Positions 1 through 9,500 of a DNA stretch of 64,000 bases are shown here, piece after piece. The translations under genes and the position numbers were made by a program. Source of the DNA: Ktedonobacteraceae bacterium (lineage in GTDB: Bacteria > Chloroflexota > Ktedonobacteria > Ktedonobacterales > Ktedonobacteraceae); the NCBI GenBank assembly GCA_035653615.1, contig DASRBN010000031.1, forward strand, positions 1 through 64,000, given 5' to 3'. The notes under the pieces were generated by a model. The model saw only the letters and a program-made list of their open reading frames with translations, searched no databases and was not told where the DNA came from. Position 1 is the stretch's first letter; each line of letters begins with the position of its first letter.

Positions 1-1256
<1,256 letters not shown>

Positions 1257-1549
1257 ACATTGTTTTGCGTACACCCTTTTGACGAAAGGATGTACTTGAA
1301 TTGACAGAAACTGCTTTAGCAAACAGTTGCTGTTCTGTTTTCCACTCTTCAATTGTCAAGGTTCATGACAGACAGCATGTTCAATAAACATACCGTCAAT
1401 CGAAAAAATACAGGTTGTGGTGCGCATCCCGAAAAAGGGACAGCAAAACGTGGGAAGATTTCAATTCCTCAATCGAGAAAATGGCCATTGGCCAACATTG
1501 GGGGTGTCAACCAGAAGCTGCTTACCCGTCTTCCTCAACCACGTTTTGT

Positions 1550-1578
1550 ATTATCTCACATGCATCGCGAAATGTCAA
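1550..1578 (-). promoter_or_regulatory. rRNA operon promoter, TTGACA-N17-GATAAT
   Basis: On the minus strand a perfect -35 (TTGACA, 1573-1578) is separated by exactly 17 nt from a near-perfect -10 (GATAAT, 1550-1555). Transcription would start near 1543, giving a leader of about 290 nt before the 16S 5' end. The leader contains a second TTGACA (1354-1359) with no -10 at the right distance, which is more likely part of leader or antitermination sequence than a promoter. Confidence 0.8.
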
Positions 1579-1649
1579 ATCGCGTGTTCATCAACCTGGC
1601 ACAAGTCGATGATGTGCATGCTTCACTACTTACAACACATTGAGCCGGA

Positions 1650-1757
1650 ACTTTATTCCGCACTCACCGCTCCGCATTCAAGAGAACTCGTAAGTGGTTT
1701 TCATGTAGTAAAACATAGGAAGCATGGATTTTATTCCACACTCACTAACTCTTTCAA
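1650..1757 (-). repeat. Two diverged direct repeats, probable extra rRNA promoters
   Basis: Two imperfect direct copies lie upstream of the main 16S promoter: 1651-1697 and 1729-1772. Both share TTTATTCC, CACTCAC and TTCAAGA in the same order. Read on the minus strand, the outer copy contains TTGAAA (1752-1757), 18 nt, then TAAAAT (1728-1733). The inner copy contains TTGAAT (1676-1681), 20 nt, then TAAAGT (1650-1655). They look like duplicated promoter modules, the inner one weaker. This is inferred from motif spacing only. Confidence 0.5.
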
Positions 1758-1857
1758 GAAGTCTGTAACGTGCCAGCGGCACTTAGACTTTCTTTTTTTC
1801 GCGCCAGGGTGTATAGTGTGGTGAGGAGAAATTTGTCCGAATTGAAAGGCTGTTCGT

Positions 1858-2520
1858 ATGGTTTTCTGTGGACATTGCGGTTATCAACTGGCGCCAGGGA
1901 ATACAGTATGCCCGCGCTGCGGAACCCCTGTTGATCCAGATGTGGAGATGACAATAGATAGCCCGCCGGAGCCAGACAATCCAACGGTTGCCTCCGGTCT
2001 GATACACGCGCCTACACAGGTACAGCCTGGCGTTCAGCGCCCGGTTGCCGGCGGTTCAGGTAGCCAGTTCACGTCTGGGCAGCAGGAGCCACTCATTCTA
2101 GGGCCGGATGGCAATACCTATAACCCTGATACAGGGCTGGCTAACGCGCCTACCAGCATGATGGGCGCGCCAACCTATCCTATGCCCAATCAGGCTTCTC
2201 CTGCCAACCCTAACGTTGGGTCGTATCCTGGCTATGATCAGCAGAATATTGGCAATTATCCGCAGCCAATGGGTTCGTATCCTGGCTATGTACCGTTTGC
2301 CGGCGATGGCCATACATCGCAAGCCGAGTACGAGGCGATGCGAGCGGAACTGGCAGCGCGTAACAGGACGGGGCGCATTGTTGGATTATTGCTCATCTTG
2401 CTGGGTCTGCTTCTTATCATTGGAGCGATGGTGTTATACGTGGTAGGGCGTAATGCAACCACATCTATCGAGCATACGCTTCCTCTCGCCAATATGCTGG
2501 TAATCAAGCATCTCCTGTAG
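1858..2520 (+). CDS. Zinc-ribbon, single-pass membrane protein
   Basis: The 220-aa product opens with a zinc ribbon of two CxxC knuckles (Cys4/Cys7 and Cys18/Cys21). A long low-complexity stretch of about 150 residues rich in Pro, Gly, Asn and Tyr follows, including repeats of the GSYPGY type. A hydrophobic helix at about residues 175-197 (GLLLILLGLLLIIGAMVLYV) precedes a short polar tail. The expected topology is a cytoplasmic zinc ribbon and linker anchored by a C-terminal helix. Proteins of this build are common in Ktedonobacteria, but I know no defined function. It stands alone between the rRNA promoter region and a decayed gene. Confidence 0.75.
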   Translation: MVFCGHCGYQLAPGNTVCPRCGTPVDPDVEMTIDSPPEPDNPTVASGLIHAPTQVQPGVQRPVAGGSGSQFTSGQQEPLILGPDGNTYNPDTGLANAPTSMMGAPTYPMPNQASPANPNVGSYPGYDQQNIGNYPQPMGSYPGYVPFAGDGHTSQAEYEAMRAELAARNRTGRIVGLLLILLGLLLIIGAMVLYVVGRNATTSIEHTLPLANMLVIKHLL

Positions 2521-2633
2521 TAGTCCCGCTCGCTACCTTTATCTGGCTGGCGGGACTACTATGCTATAATAATACTGAACTAGCAAGTCTTTCCTGAGGA
2601 TGCAATGTCTATGCAAGCAGGGGCAAGAGAAAT

Positions 2634-2875
2634 ATGGCAATCGAAAATCTACGAACCATGACAGTTGAAGAATATTTTCAACTCGAAGATAACGACTGGA
2701 TTCGCAATCGCTGAAAGGTGAAAGCTACCACAAAGAGCAGAACCAGTGGATTTACGAAGCCTTTGAAAGTGAAGACGAGATCACGCTACATAGCCTGGGT
2801 GTCCACTTCCCCTTGACTGATGCTTATGTGGATGTGGAATTTGAAGAAAATACGGGCGACCAGAACATACAGTAA
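2634..2875 (+). pseudogene. Remnant of a Uma2-family (PD-(D/E)XK-like) nuclease gene
   Basis: Two fragments in different frames resemble the ends of Uma2-family proteins. ATG 2634 encodes a short N-terminus with the motif MTVEEYFQLE and ends at a TGA near 2712-2714. Immediately after, in the +1 frame, comes a C-terminal piece (YHKEQNQWIYEAF, then LHSLGVHFPLTDAYVDVEFE) ending with TAA at 2873-2875. The catalytic middle, about 120-140 residues in this family, is missing, so one internal deletion plus a frame change explains the locus. The assignment rests on motif recall only. Confidence 0.6.
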
Positions 2876-2922
2876 TTTCACCCACCATTATTGTTCGTGA
2901 GATGAAGATATAGCTATATCCT

Positions 2923-4068
2923 TTATCTCTCCATCGTTGCTCCAACACGCAATATCCTCAAGGCACGTTCAGTGGTATCGCGTGTTAACTCGGCGGCATG
3001 TTCCATCGCATATTCCAGCGTCATAGGGCCAGGGGGCAACACCGCGATGGCATCTACTCCTAACTTGTAGGTTTGCTGGTAGTTCTCTCCCAGCCCACCG
3101 GCAATCGCCAGTACCGGCAGTCCATAGCGTTTTGCCAGAGCTGCAACGGCTCCCACGGTCTTGCCATAGGCGGTCTGGCTATCGAGTTGTCCCTCTGCCG
3201 TAATCACCAGGTCGGCAGAGCGCATGTGCTTCTCCAGTTGCACTGCCTCCATTACAATCTGCGCTCCTGGTCGCAATGTTGCATGGAGAAATGCCAGCAG
3301 GCCCGCGCCCAATCCACCTGCCGCCCCAGCACCGGGTACATCTCGTACCGCCAGTCCAAGATCGCGCTTGATGATCTGTGCGTAATGTTCCAGGGCGGCA
3401 TCCAGTTGTACTACCATCTCAGGTGTTGCGCCCTTTTGTGGGCCATACACTGCCGAAGCTCCATTCGGCCCGCATAGGGGATTCGTGACATCGCAGGCCA
3501 CGTCAAACATGCATGTTTGCAGTCGCACATCCATCATCTCTGTGAAAATGCGGGACAGTGTGGCAAGGGCAGCCCCACCATGCGCAATCTCCTTTCCTTC
3601 TGCCGTTTGTAGTGAAGCGCCCAGCGCCTGTGCCATGCCAGCGCCGCCATCGTTAGTCGCGCTGCCCCCAATACCAATGATGAAACGATTGCAGCCATAT
3701 TCCAGGGCAGCCAGGATCAACTCGCCTACTCCAAAGGTCGTCGTGATGCGCGGGTCGCGCCGTTCAGGAGGGACAAGCGGCAGCCCGGCGCATGCCGCCA
3801 TCTCAATTGCGGCAGTGCGCCCATCTCCCAACAGACCGAAGAACGCGTTCACGGGTTCGTCCAGTGGCCCCGTCACCGCCTGCTCTACTATCATGCCGCC
3901 GGTAGCATCCACCAGTGCCTGGACCGTTCCCTCACCACCATCGGCAACAGGAACGATATCGATTTCCGCCTCTGGATAGACTACTTCGACACCCTTCGCG
4001 ATGGCCTGACCCGCTTCGGCTGCCGTAAGACTGCCTTTCAAAGATTGGGGGGCGATGAGAATGCGCAT
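2923..4068 (-). CDS. Glycerate 2-kinase (GlxK/GarK family)
   Basis: The 381-aa protein matches the full length of type I glycerate kinases, which phosphorylate D-glycerate with ATP in the cytoplasm and feed 2-phosphoglycerate into glycolysis. The N-terminus MRILIAPQSLKGSLTAAEAG, the VPVADGGEGTV segment and the glycine-rich GIGGSATNDGGAGMAQALG and GAGAAGGLGAGLLAF segments are typical. A strong GGAGGT ribosome binding site lies about 7 nt before the ATG at 4068. No glyoxylate or tartronate genes are adjacent, so it may work in general glycerate salvage. The paralogue name (glxK or garK) cannot be decided here. Confidence 0.92.
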   Translation of the reverse strand: MRILIAPQSLKGSLTAAEAGQAIAKGVEVVYPEAEIDIVPVADGGEGTVQALVDATGGMIVEQAVTGPLDEPVNAFFGLLGDGRTAAIEMAACAGLPLVPPERRDPRITTTFGVGELILAALEYGCNRFIIGIGGSATNDGGAGMAQALGASLQTAEGKEIAHGGAALATLSRIFTEMMDVRLQTCMFDVACDVTNPLCGPNGASAVYGPQKGATPEMVVQLDAALEHYAQIIKRDLGLAVRDVPGAGAAGGLGAGLLAFLHATLRPGAQIVMEAVQLEKHMRSADLVITAEGQLDSQTAYGKTVGAVAALAKRYGLPVLAIAGGLGENYQQTYKLGVDAIAVLPPGPMTLEYAMEHAAELTRDTTERALRILRVGATMER

Positions 4069-4285
4069 GATAATACCTCCGTTAGTTTGCAGATCAGTAG
4101 CTGATTAATTATATCAGTTTCATGGCAGTGGTGAGGTCAAAGGACGATTATAATAAGATCTGGAGGGTGACCACAAGGTCCGCTCTTTCACCGTCCCGAC
4201 TCTATGGAGTATTGTTTGCATCTCTAAAACATCTGCACTATACTACTTTTGGAAAACATCCTATTTGCTAGCACGGAGATCTCAT

Positions 4286-5152
4286 ATGTTGAATCTATCA
4301 TGGCCCTGGAATCCGGGCATACTCATATTTCTGCTTGTCCTCTGCCTGCTCTATGGTCTGGGAATCTGGTTGGCACGCAAGCGCGACGCGGCACAAAGGC
4401 CCTTAAAAATCTATCATATTCTTGCTTTTGTCACTGCCATAGTAGGCATTGCGCTGATGATGCTCACACCTCTCGATACCGTCGCACGTACTCAATTGTT
4501 CGCCGTTCACATGTTTCAGGCCGTTGTGCTGATTACCGTCTGCGGTCCTATGTTGCTGTTTGCCTGCCCGCATTGGCTTCTGCAGCCACTTGTTGAGCAT
4601 CCTCTGGTACGTCCTGTTGCTCGCTTCCTCACACAACCGGTGATAGCCTCTGGCATCTTCAACCTCACGTTCCTCTTATGGCACGCGCCTGGCCCGTTTC
4701 ATTATGCCCTGCTGCACGCAACCGTCTATCATATTGCACTGCTGAGCATCTTGCTAACCTCACTACTCAACTGGTGGCCGCTGATCGGACCCGTCAAAGA
4801 ACTGCACAAGATGAGCTATCCTATGCAGATGCTCTATGCCTTCGTGGACGGGCAGCCGGTCGATATCTTCGCTTTCCTGTTGGTATTCACAGGCACGCTC
4901 TTTTATCCATACTACACCTTTCCGACGCAGCTTGCCCAGTTTGGTGTAACCCCTATTGCCGATCAGACAATCGGAGGCGCATTCTTACTATTGCCGGGGC
5001 TGGTTGATCTTTTAGTGATGTCGCCGCTCTTTTTCCGCTGGCTTGGTCAGATCGAGGAAAAAGCAAAAATTGCCGATGAGCGGCGGCAGCGGGAAATCGA
5101 GGAAGAGGAAGCTCTGCTGGAAATGGAAGAAGTCGAATCCTCGGAAGCTTAA
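4286..5152 (+). CDS. ctaG: Cytochrome c oxidase assembly factor, CtaG (caa3) family
   Basis: This 288-aa polytopic membrane protein has about seven hydrophobic helices, starting with the segment at residues 8-30 (ILIFLLVLCLLYGLGIWLA). It has the family's conserved HMFQAVVLITVCGPMLL, LWHAPGPF and GPVKELHKMSYPMQMLYAF stretches. CtaG-type proteins of Bacillus support assembly of caa3-type oxidase. The Glu-rich C-terminal tail (about residues 255-288) is cytoplasmic by charge. The ATG at 4286 was preferred over an upstream in-frame TTG (4265) because CGGAGA sits 6 nt before it. The gene converges on aat with only 6 nt between stop codons. No oxidase subunit gene is nearby. Confidence 0.85.
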   Translation: MLNLSWPWNPGILIFLLVLCLLYGLGIWLARKRDAAQRPLKIYHILAFVTAIVGIALMMLTPLDTVARTQLFAVHMFQAVVLITVCGPMLLFACPHWLLQPLVEHPLVRPVARFLTQPVIASGIFNLTFLLWHAPGPFHYALLHATVYHIALLSILLTSLLNWWPLIGPVKELHKMSYPMQMLYAFVDGQPVDIFAFLLVFTGTLFYPYYTFPTQLAQFGVTPIADQTIGGAFLLLPGLVDLLVMSPLFFRWLGQIEEKAKIADERRQREIEEEEALLEMEEVESSEA

Positions 5153-5158
5153 GCTCTG

Positions 5159-5746
5159 CTACCAGCGACAGTCCAGGTACAGGGCTACTCTCAGGCGCCG
5201 TTCGTATTCCCGGCGCGGAATCTCCGTTACGCCCAACGTGGCAAGATGCGGAGTGAGAAACTGTGTATCGTGCAGCACGTAGCCGCATGCTTTTAGGTGT
5301 TCGACCAATGCTACCAGGCATACTTTTGAGGCATCGGTAGCATACGAGAACATGCTCTCGCCCATAAAGGCCCCTCCCAGCGATACACCATAGAGTCCGC
5401 CGACCAGTTCGCCGTTCTTCCACGCCTCGACGCTGTGCGCGAAGCCCGTGTAATACAGGCGGGTATAGGTATCAATGAATACCTCGTTGATCCACGTCTC
5501 TTTGCGGTCCGCGCAGCAGCGCATCACGGTCTCAAAAGCCGTATCCATGCGCACCTCGTAGATATTTTTCCGTATCGTGGCACGTAGCGAGCGTGAAATG
5601 TGCAGGTTGGAATGTTCCAGAATGGCGCGAGGATCGGGCGCATACCAGTGAATTCTGCCATTGTCATCTGCCATAGGGAAAATACCCTGGGCATAGGCAT
5701 TGATTACCAGGTTCGGATCGAGCGGCTCCAGTTTTTGCTTCGACAT
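5159..5746 (-). CDS. aat: Leucyl/phenylalanyl-tRNA--protein transferase
   Basis: Aat moves Leu or Phe from aminoacyl-tRNA to N-terminal Lys or Arg of proteins, marking them for ClpAP degradation. The 195-aa product covers the compact family fold. Visible signatures are YAQGIFPMADD near the N-terminus, the WYAPDPRA segment, and the core GLYGVSLGGAFMGESMFS followed by DTQFLTPHLATLGVTEIPR. The ATG at 5746 was chosen over an upstream TTG at 5752; neither has a strong ribosome binding site. It is slightly shorter than the E. coli enzyme (234 aa) but motif-complete. Confidence 0.93.
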   Translation of the reverse strand: MSKQKLEPLDPNLVINAYAQGIFPMADDNGRIHWYAPDPRAILEHSNLHISRSLRATIRKNIYEVRMDTAFETVMRCCADRKETWINEVFIDTYTRLYYTGFAHSVEAWKNGELVGGLYGVSLGGAFMGESMFSYATDASKVCLVALVEHLKACGYVLHDTQFLTPHLATLGVTEIPRREYERRLRVALYLDCRW

Positions 5747-5880
5747 ATGCAACTACGTATGGCTGTTACTGTTCAATTCGCCTCGAAATAAATATACAGT
5801 TTGAGGATATGCTTACGGAAGTATGATAGCATAAGAAGCCCTGAACGGAAACAGGTTTTCTCTGGTGATTCCCTAAAAGT

Positions 5881-5978
5881 GCGCGCAGATTCTTCGCTGC
5901 GCTCAGCATGACAGGCCCCGGAGAGAGCCAGGTGTCTCCGGGGCCTGTCATGCTGAGCGCAGCGAAGAATCTGCGCGC
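5881..5978. repeat. Perfect 44-bp inverted repeat (palindromic element)
   Basis: The arms 5881-5924 and 5935-5978 are exact reverse complements over 44 bp around a 10-nt loop (GAGCCAGGTG). There is no T-tract on either side, so a simple terminator is unlikely. The core CAGATTCTTCGCTGC recurs in a second inverted repeat at 37954-38039, so this belongs to a dispersed family. It lies between the start of aat and the stop of the copper lipoprotein gene. Confidence 0.9.
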
Positions 5979-6043
5979 TGAAACCACCTGGGCCCTCCTC
6001 GTCCTGGAGGCTTCCAGGGAATCATCAGCTTCTCTTCCTCGCA

Positions 6044-6523
6044 TTACTGCACAACTATTGTCGCCTTCATATAGGGATGGAAGCTACAATGATAGGCATA
6101 AGTGCCAGGCTGAGAAAAAGTGAAACTGAATGTTCCGCTTTGGGGAGCAATCGGGTTATTAACGCCGGAGTCAAACGACTTCCCGTCGTCGCTTGTCACA
6201 GTATGGGGCGCCGAGGTCGTATTTTTCCAGACCACTGTGGTGCCCACCTTGATCGTCAGAGTCGCGGGACTGAAGGCGTAAGGATTGCTGCTTCCGGTAG
6301 TAATCATGACCACCGGGCCGTTGCCTGTTCCCGAACTGGTTGGAGTATTTGTCGCTGCGGGTGCAGTAGTGCCGCCGTTATTGTTGGCACTACCGCTAGT
6401 GGCTCCTCCACAGGCTGATAAAAGCAATACCATAACTAATGCCACCAATGACAGCCATGCCCACAGACGATGTTTATGTGTGGAGATTATGCGTGAAGTA
6501 ATGTTTGAGTTCGTTTGCATCAT
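6044..6523 (-). CDS. Plastocyanin/amicyanin-like blue-copper lipoprotein
   Basis: The 159-aa product has a lipoprotein signal (hydrophobic residues 20-37, lipobox LLSAC with Cys38). A Thr/Ser/Gly-rich linker to about residue 70 precedes a cupredoxin domain. The type 1 copper ligands are all present: His107 (APHTV), Cys146, His149 and Met152 in the motif HCSFHPYM. It should be an exported, lipid-anchored single-electron carrier. Its partners cannot be read from the context; the CtaG-like gene 1 kb away is a loose respiratory link. The ribosome binding site is weak (GAAGAA). Confidence 0.9.
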   Translation of the reverse strand: MMQTNSNITSRIISTHKHRLWAWLSLVALVMVLLLSACGGATSGSANNNGGTTAPAATNTPTSSGTGNGPVVMITTGSSNPYAFSPATLTIKVGTTVVWKNTTSAPHTVTSDDGKSFDSGVNNPIAPQSGTFSFTFSQPGTYAYHCSFHPYMKATIVVQ

Positions 6524-6932
6524 TCGTTTGTTCTTCTTTCTAGTAATGGAGAGTAAAAGCAGGGAAAGTCAGGTGTATCTAGCCAGGAAGGCGTATGGAA
6601 TATCAACTCCCCACTGTTTCTTAGTGAAAAATACGGAGGAGGGTTACACACGCCAAAAATTTAACAATACTGAGCTAAAAAACCTTGACTTTTGCTGAAT
6701 CTGCTTGTACACTTCTCTCAGATTTACCGTTGCTTAGCTTAATGCAAAGATGATCAGGCAGAAATTTATCATTTCCTTTAGCTTCAGAATTTCCTCATTG
6801 TGCATAGGATTCCTCATACCGTAATGATTGAGATTTCATCGATAGAGAAAGCAGCATGAAAACTTACTCGCAAATCCATCTGCATGCCCGGCATCAGATG
6901 CTCGCGACTTCAAACGGAGAGGAGGTGAGAGG
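6524..6932. other. 409-nt gene-free stretch
   Basis: No gene was recognised. A plausible plus-strand promoter is TTGACT (6685-6690), 17 nt, TACACT (6708-6713), which could drive the small gene at 6933 through a leader of about 210 nt. The rest is AT-rich sequence with no repeat or strong hairpin. Confidence 0.45.
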
Positions 6933-7121
6933 ATGAGAGGAAAGCTACGTGATAAGCCAGCGAATATCAAGCGTGACCGTTTGAAGCGTGAACTGGTGGA
7001 GCGACGGCGCCCTTCCCGCCGCGAAAGCCGCAGTGCAACCCTGTTCAATCAGCAGTTGGAAGATGAGTATCAGTCATTAGATGACGGGGAACCGCCTGTC
7101 GCTCTGGAGCAGCAGAAGTAA
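6933..7121 (+). CDS. Small highly charged protein, unknown function
   Basis: The 62-aa product is unusually basic at the N-terminus (Arg/Lys-rich to about residue 37) and acidic afterwards (EDEYQSLDDGE). It has no Cys, no hydrophobic segment and no family I recognise. Coding status is supported by a very strong ribosome binding site (GGAGGTGAG, 6-8 nt before the ATG) and by the absence of a competing gene on either strand. The charge pattern suggests binding to nucleic acid or protein, but this is a guess. Confidence 0.55.
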   Translation: MRGKLRDKPANIKRDRLKRELVERRRPSRRESRSATLFNQQLEDEYQSLDDGEPPVALEQQK

Positions 7122-7208
7122 CGGAGGGCCTGCTGATATTTTAGAAAGTATCAAGGCGGGTTGAAGGCATTTCCAGCTTTGACAATCTGCCCTGGTACTT
7201 TCTTGATG

Positions 7209-8393
7209 TTAGGGAATATCCAGTTCTGGGAATATGCGCCGGGCAATGACTAAGCGCTGAATCTGCGCCGTGCCCTCGAAGATGTCGAAAACCTTGGCAT
7301 CGCGGAACCACTTGGCGATAAACTGCTTGCGCTCCGAGTCTTCGCCGGGAGCAGTCACGCGTACCGCGGCAGCCGTAACCTTCATCACCAATCCACCGGC
7401 GTATGCCTTGCTCATGGATGCCTCTTTGGAATTGGGAATGCGGCGGTCTGCCATCCACGCGGCCCGCCAGACGAGGAAACGAGCCATTTCAATCTCCTGT
7501 CCCAACTCAATCAGTTCGTCTTCCAGTGTGCTGCGTTTATGCGCCGGGAATCCCTTTGGCAATTCCTCGTGAAGCCACTCCCAGGTTGCCTCGTGAGCAG
7601 CGCGCGCGATGCCCACGGCCAGCGCCCCAACCATTGGGCGAGTGGCGTCGAGTGTTCCCATGGCCGCCTTGAAGCCGGCTTTCTTTGTTTGCTCGCGCCC
7701 GCTTAGCAGATTATCTTTGGGGATGCGGCAATTTTCGTAGATCAGCTCGGCTGTCTGTGATGCTCGCAAACCCATTTTCTCCTCGATACGCCCGACAATC
7801 AGTCCCGGCGTGCCCTTTGGTACGACGAAAGGACGAATGCCCTCCCGGCCCAGGCTCTTATCGATGGTTGCGAATGTCACGACCAGGTCTGCTCGCGCGC
7901 CATTCGTGATATAGTGCTTATGGCCGTTGATGACCCACTCATCTCCGTCCAGAACCGCTGTAGTGGACATGCCTGCTACGTCGGACCCGATTCCTGGTTC
8001 GGTCAGCGCCAGCGCACCCCAGTGCAACTGTCCATCCATGAATGGGCCGAGAAAGCGCATCTGCTGTTCCGGCGTGCCCTGGGAAAGGATGGGCGGTGCG
8101 GCCAACCCCGGTCCGGGAATAGCGGTGGAAAGAGCGGCATCGCCCCAGGCCATCTCTTCTTGCGCCAGCACTGAGAGGATGTTATCCTGCTTTTCGTTTT
8201 CCTCCTGCCCCTGCATGCGTGCCTGGGCTGCTGATCCGCCCCAGTAGCGTTTCTGCATGTTCCAGAAGAACGACTCGGGAATCTTTTCCGTGCGGTCGCA
8301 TTCAAGCGAGATGGGACGCATCTCTTCGAGTGCAATCTGGTGCGCGTAGTCGCGCGCCGCCTGTTGCGATTTGCTGAGGGTGAAATCTATCAT
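7209..8393 (-). CDS. Acyl-CoA dehydrogenase (catalytically complete)
   Basis: This 394-aa FAD enzyme oxidises acyl-CoA to trans-2-enoyl-CoA and passes electrons to ETF. It shows the family signatures LTEPGIGSDVAGM, the WVINGHKHYITNGA beta-domain segment, and the C-terminal IFEGTAQIQRLVIARRIFP motif. That motif carries the Glu typical of the catalytic base region. It is the last gene of a three-gene operon with thiolase and a second acyl-CoA dehydrogenase. Only 6 nt separate it from that gene, and GGAG overlapping the neighbour's stop serves as its ribosome binding site. Substrate chain length is not predictable. Confidence 0.92.
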   Translation of the reverse strand: MIDFTLSKSQQAARDYAHQIALEEMRPISLECDRTEKIPESFFWNMQKRYWGGSAAQARMQGQEENEKQDNILSVLAQEEMAWGDAALSTAIPGPGLAAPPILSQGTPEQQMRFLGPFMDGQLHWGALALTEPGIGSDVAGMSTTAVLDGDEWVINGHKHYITNGARADLVVTFATIDKSLGREGIRPFVVPKGTPGLIVGRIEEKMGLRASQTAELIYENCRIPKDNLLSGREQTKKAGFKAAMGTLDATRPMVGALAVGIARAAHEATWEWLHEELPKGFPAHKRSTLEDELIELGQEIEMARFLVWRAAWMADRRIPNSKEASMSKAYAGGLVMKVTAAAVRVTAPGEDSERKQFIAKWFRDAKVFDIFEGTAQIQRLVIARRIFPELDIP

Positions 8394-8399
8394 CGTCTT

Positions 8400-9497
8400 C
8401 TACTCCATTGCAGCTGCATTGCGCATCCACATCTCGACCGGGTGATCCTGTATAAAACCGGCGCCACCCAGGATTTGCACAGCATCGGTCGTAGCTGATT
8501 TCGCGACCTGAATTGCCTGGTGCTGCGCGGCCTCCGCCTCGTGTACCAGCATATCGTTTGCCAGGCCGCGATCCCAGTTTGACGCGACCCTCCAGACGAG
8601 CAGGCGCGCCGCGTCGAGCTTCATTGCCATCTCTGCCACCATAAAGGCAATACCCTGGTACGTGGCAATCGGACGACCAAATGCGACGCGCTCTTTCGCG
8701 TAATCCCTGGCATATTCAAACGCCGCACGCGCCATACCGCATGCCACGGCTCCACGCAATATGTTATAGAGGGCCGCGGCCCGAATCACGCCGGGGTCGC
8801 CGGCTTTCCCCAGCAAATCGCCTGCCGGAATGGCTACATTTTCGAAGGTCAGAGAGACACTTGGAGCAGCGATCAACCCCAATTTTTGCACGTCTGAGCG
8901 GATATGCAGTCCCGCGAGTTGTGGAGGAACCAGTAGCAGGCACAGGCCGTCCATACCGGTTGTTCCTTCCAGGCGCAATAGTACGACGCGTGGCCGGGAG
9001 CGACCGCCATGAATCACGTCGCGTTTGGTGCCGTTGACGATATAGTGCTCGCCCTCGAGCCTGGCTGTCGCGCTGATCTCTGCTAGCGAATGCCCGCCCG
9101 TGCGCTCGGCGAAAGCGAAGCTGCCGAAGCGCATATATCCCTCTTGCTCGTCGCAGAAAGGCGTAATGTAATGGGCCTGTTGATTCTCGTCGCCCGCCAA
9201 TAAGACGGCCACCGGCCCCATCAACGAGCCGAGGATGTTCATTGCCAGTGCGCCATCGCCAAAGCCCAGTTCTTCGGCGATGAGGGAATAGGTAACCGCT
9301 TCGATTGTCCCTGATCCGCCCAGGCTTTCCGGATACGGGGTCGTCAGGCCGGTTTGCATGAGCGTGTGCATGAGTTCGAGGGAAATATCGCCTCGTTTCT
9401 CTGCGCTTCTACCTTGTGGGCGTAGCTGATCGATGGCTATGCTGCGCGCCAGGTTGCGAATCTCTTCCTGCTCCTCTGTTGGGGCAAAGTTCGGCAT
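8400..9497 (-). CDS. Acyl-CoA dehydrogenase-like protein lacking the C-terminal catalytic motif
   Basis: The 365-aa product has the N-terminal helical domain, the beta domain with FGSFAFAERTGGHS and YIVNGTKRDVIHGG, and the C-terminal helical domain with VQILGGAGFIQDHPVEMWMRNA. It stops right there. Usual family members continue about 25-30 residues through the EGTxxIQR region that its neighbour retains. It may be a truncated enzyme or a non-catalytic partner forming a heteromer with the downstream dehydrogenase; heteromeric acyl-CoA dehydrogenases are known in Actinobacteria. AAGGATATAG supports the ATG at 9497. It is 3 nt from the thiolase stop. Confidence 0.85.
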   Translation of the reverse strand: MPNFAPTEEQEEIRNLARSIAIDQLRPQGRSAEKRGDISLELMHTLMQTGLTTPYPESLGGSGTIEAVTYSLIAEELGFGDGALAMNILGSLMGPVAVLLAGDENQQAHYITPFCDEQEGYMRFGSFAFAERTGGHSLAEISATARLEGEHYIVNGTKRDVIHGGRSRPRVVLLRLEGTTGMDGLCLLLVPPQLAGLHIRSDVQKLGLIAAPSVSLTFENVAIPAGDLLGKAGDPGVIRAAALYNILRGAVACGMARAAFEYARDYAKERVAFGRPIATYQGIAFMVAEMAMKLDAARLLVWRVASNWDRGLANDMLVHEAEAAQHQAIQVAKSATTDAVQILGGAGFIQDHPVEMWMRNAAAME

Positions 9498-9500
9498 AGA

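Larger units (their letters stand above)
1257..1857. other. 601-nt gene-free stretch: rRNA leader and promoter region
   Basis: No convincing coding sequence is present. The short open frames here lack ribosome binding sites and recognisable composition. On the minus strand the stretch holds the 16S leader, the strong promoter and the two repeat modules. On the plus strand its right end provides the start region of the zinc-ribbon gene, with TATAGT near 1811 and AAAGG about 10 nt before the ATG at 1858. Confidence 0.7.

Noticed and set aside
1354-1359. Second TTGACA in the 16S leader as an extra promoter
   Set aside because: The hexamer 17 nt downstream on the minus strand is AGAACA, which is not a usable -10.
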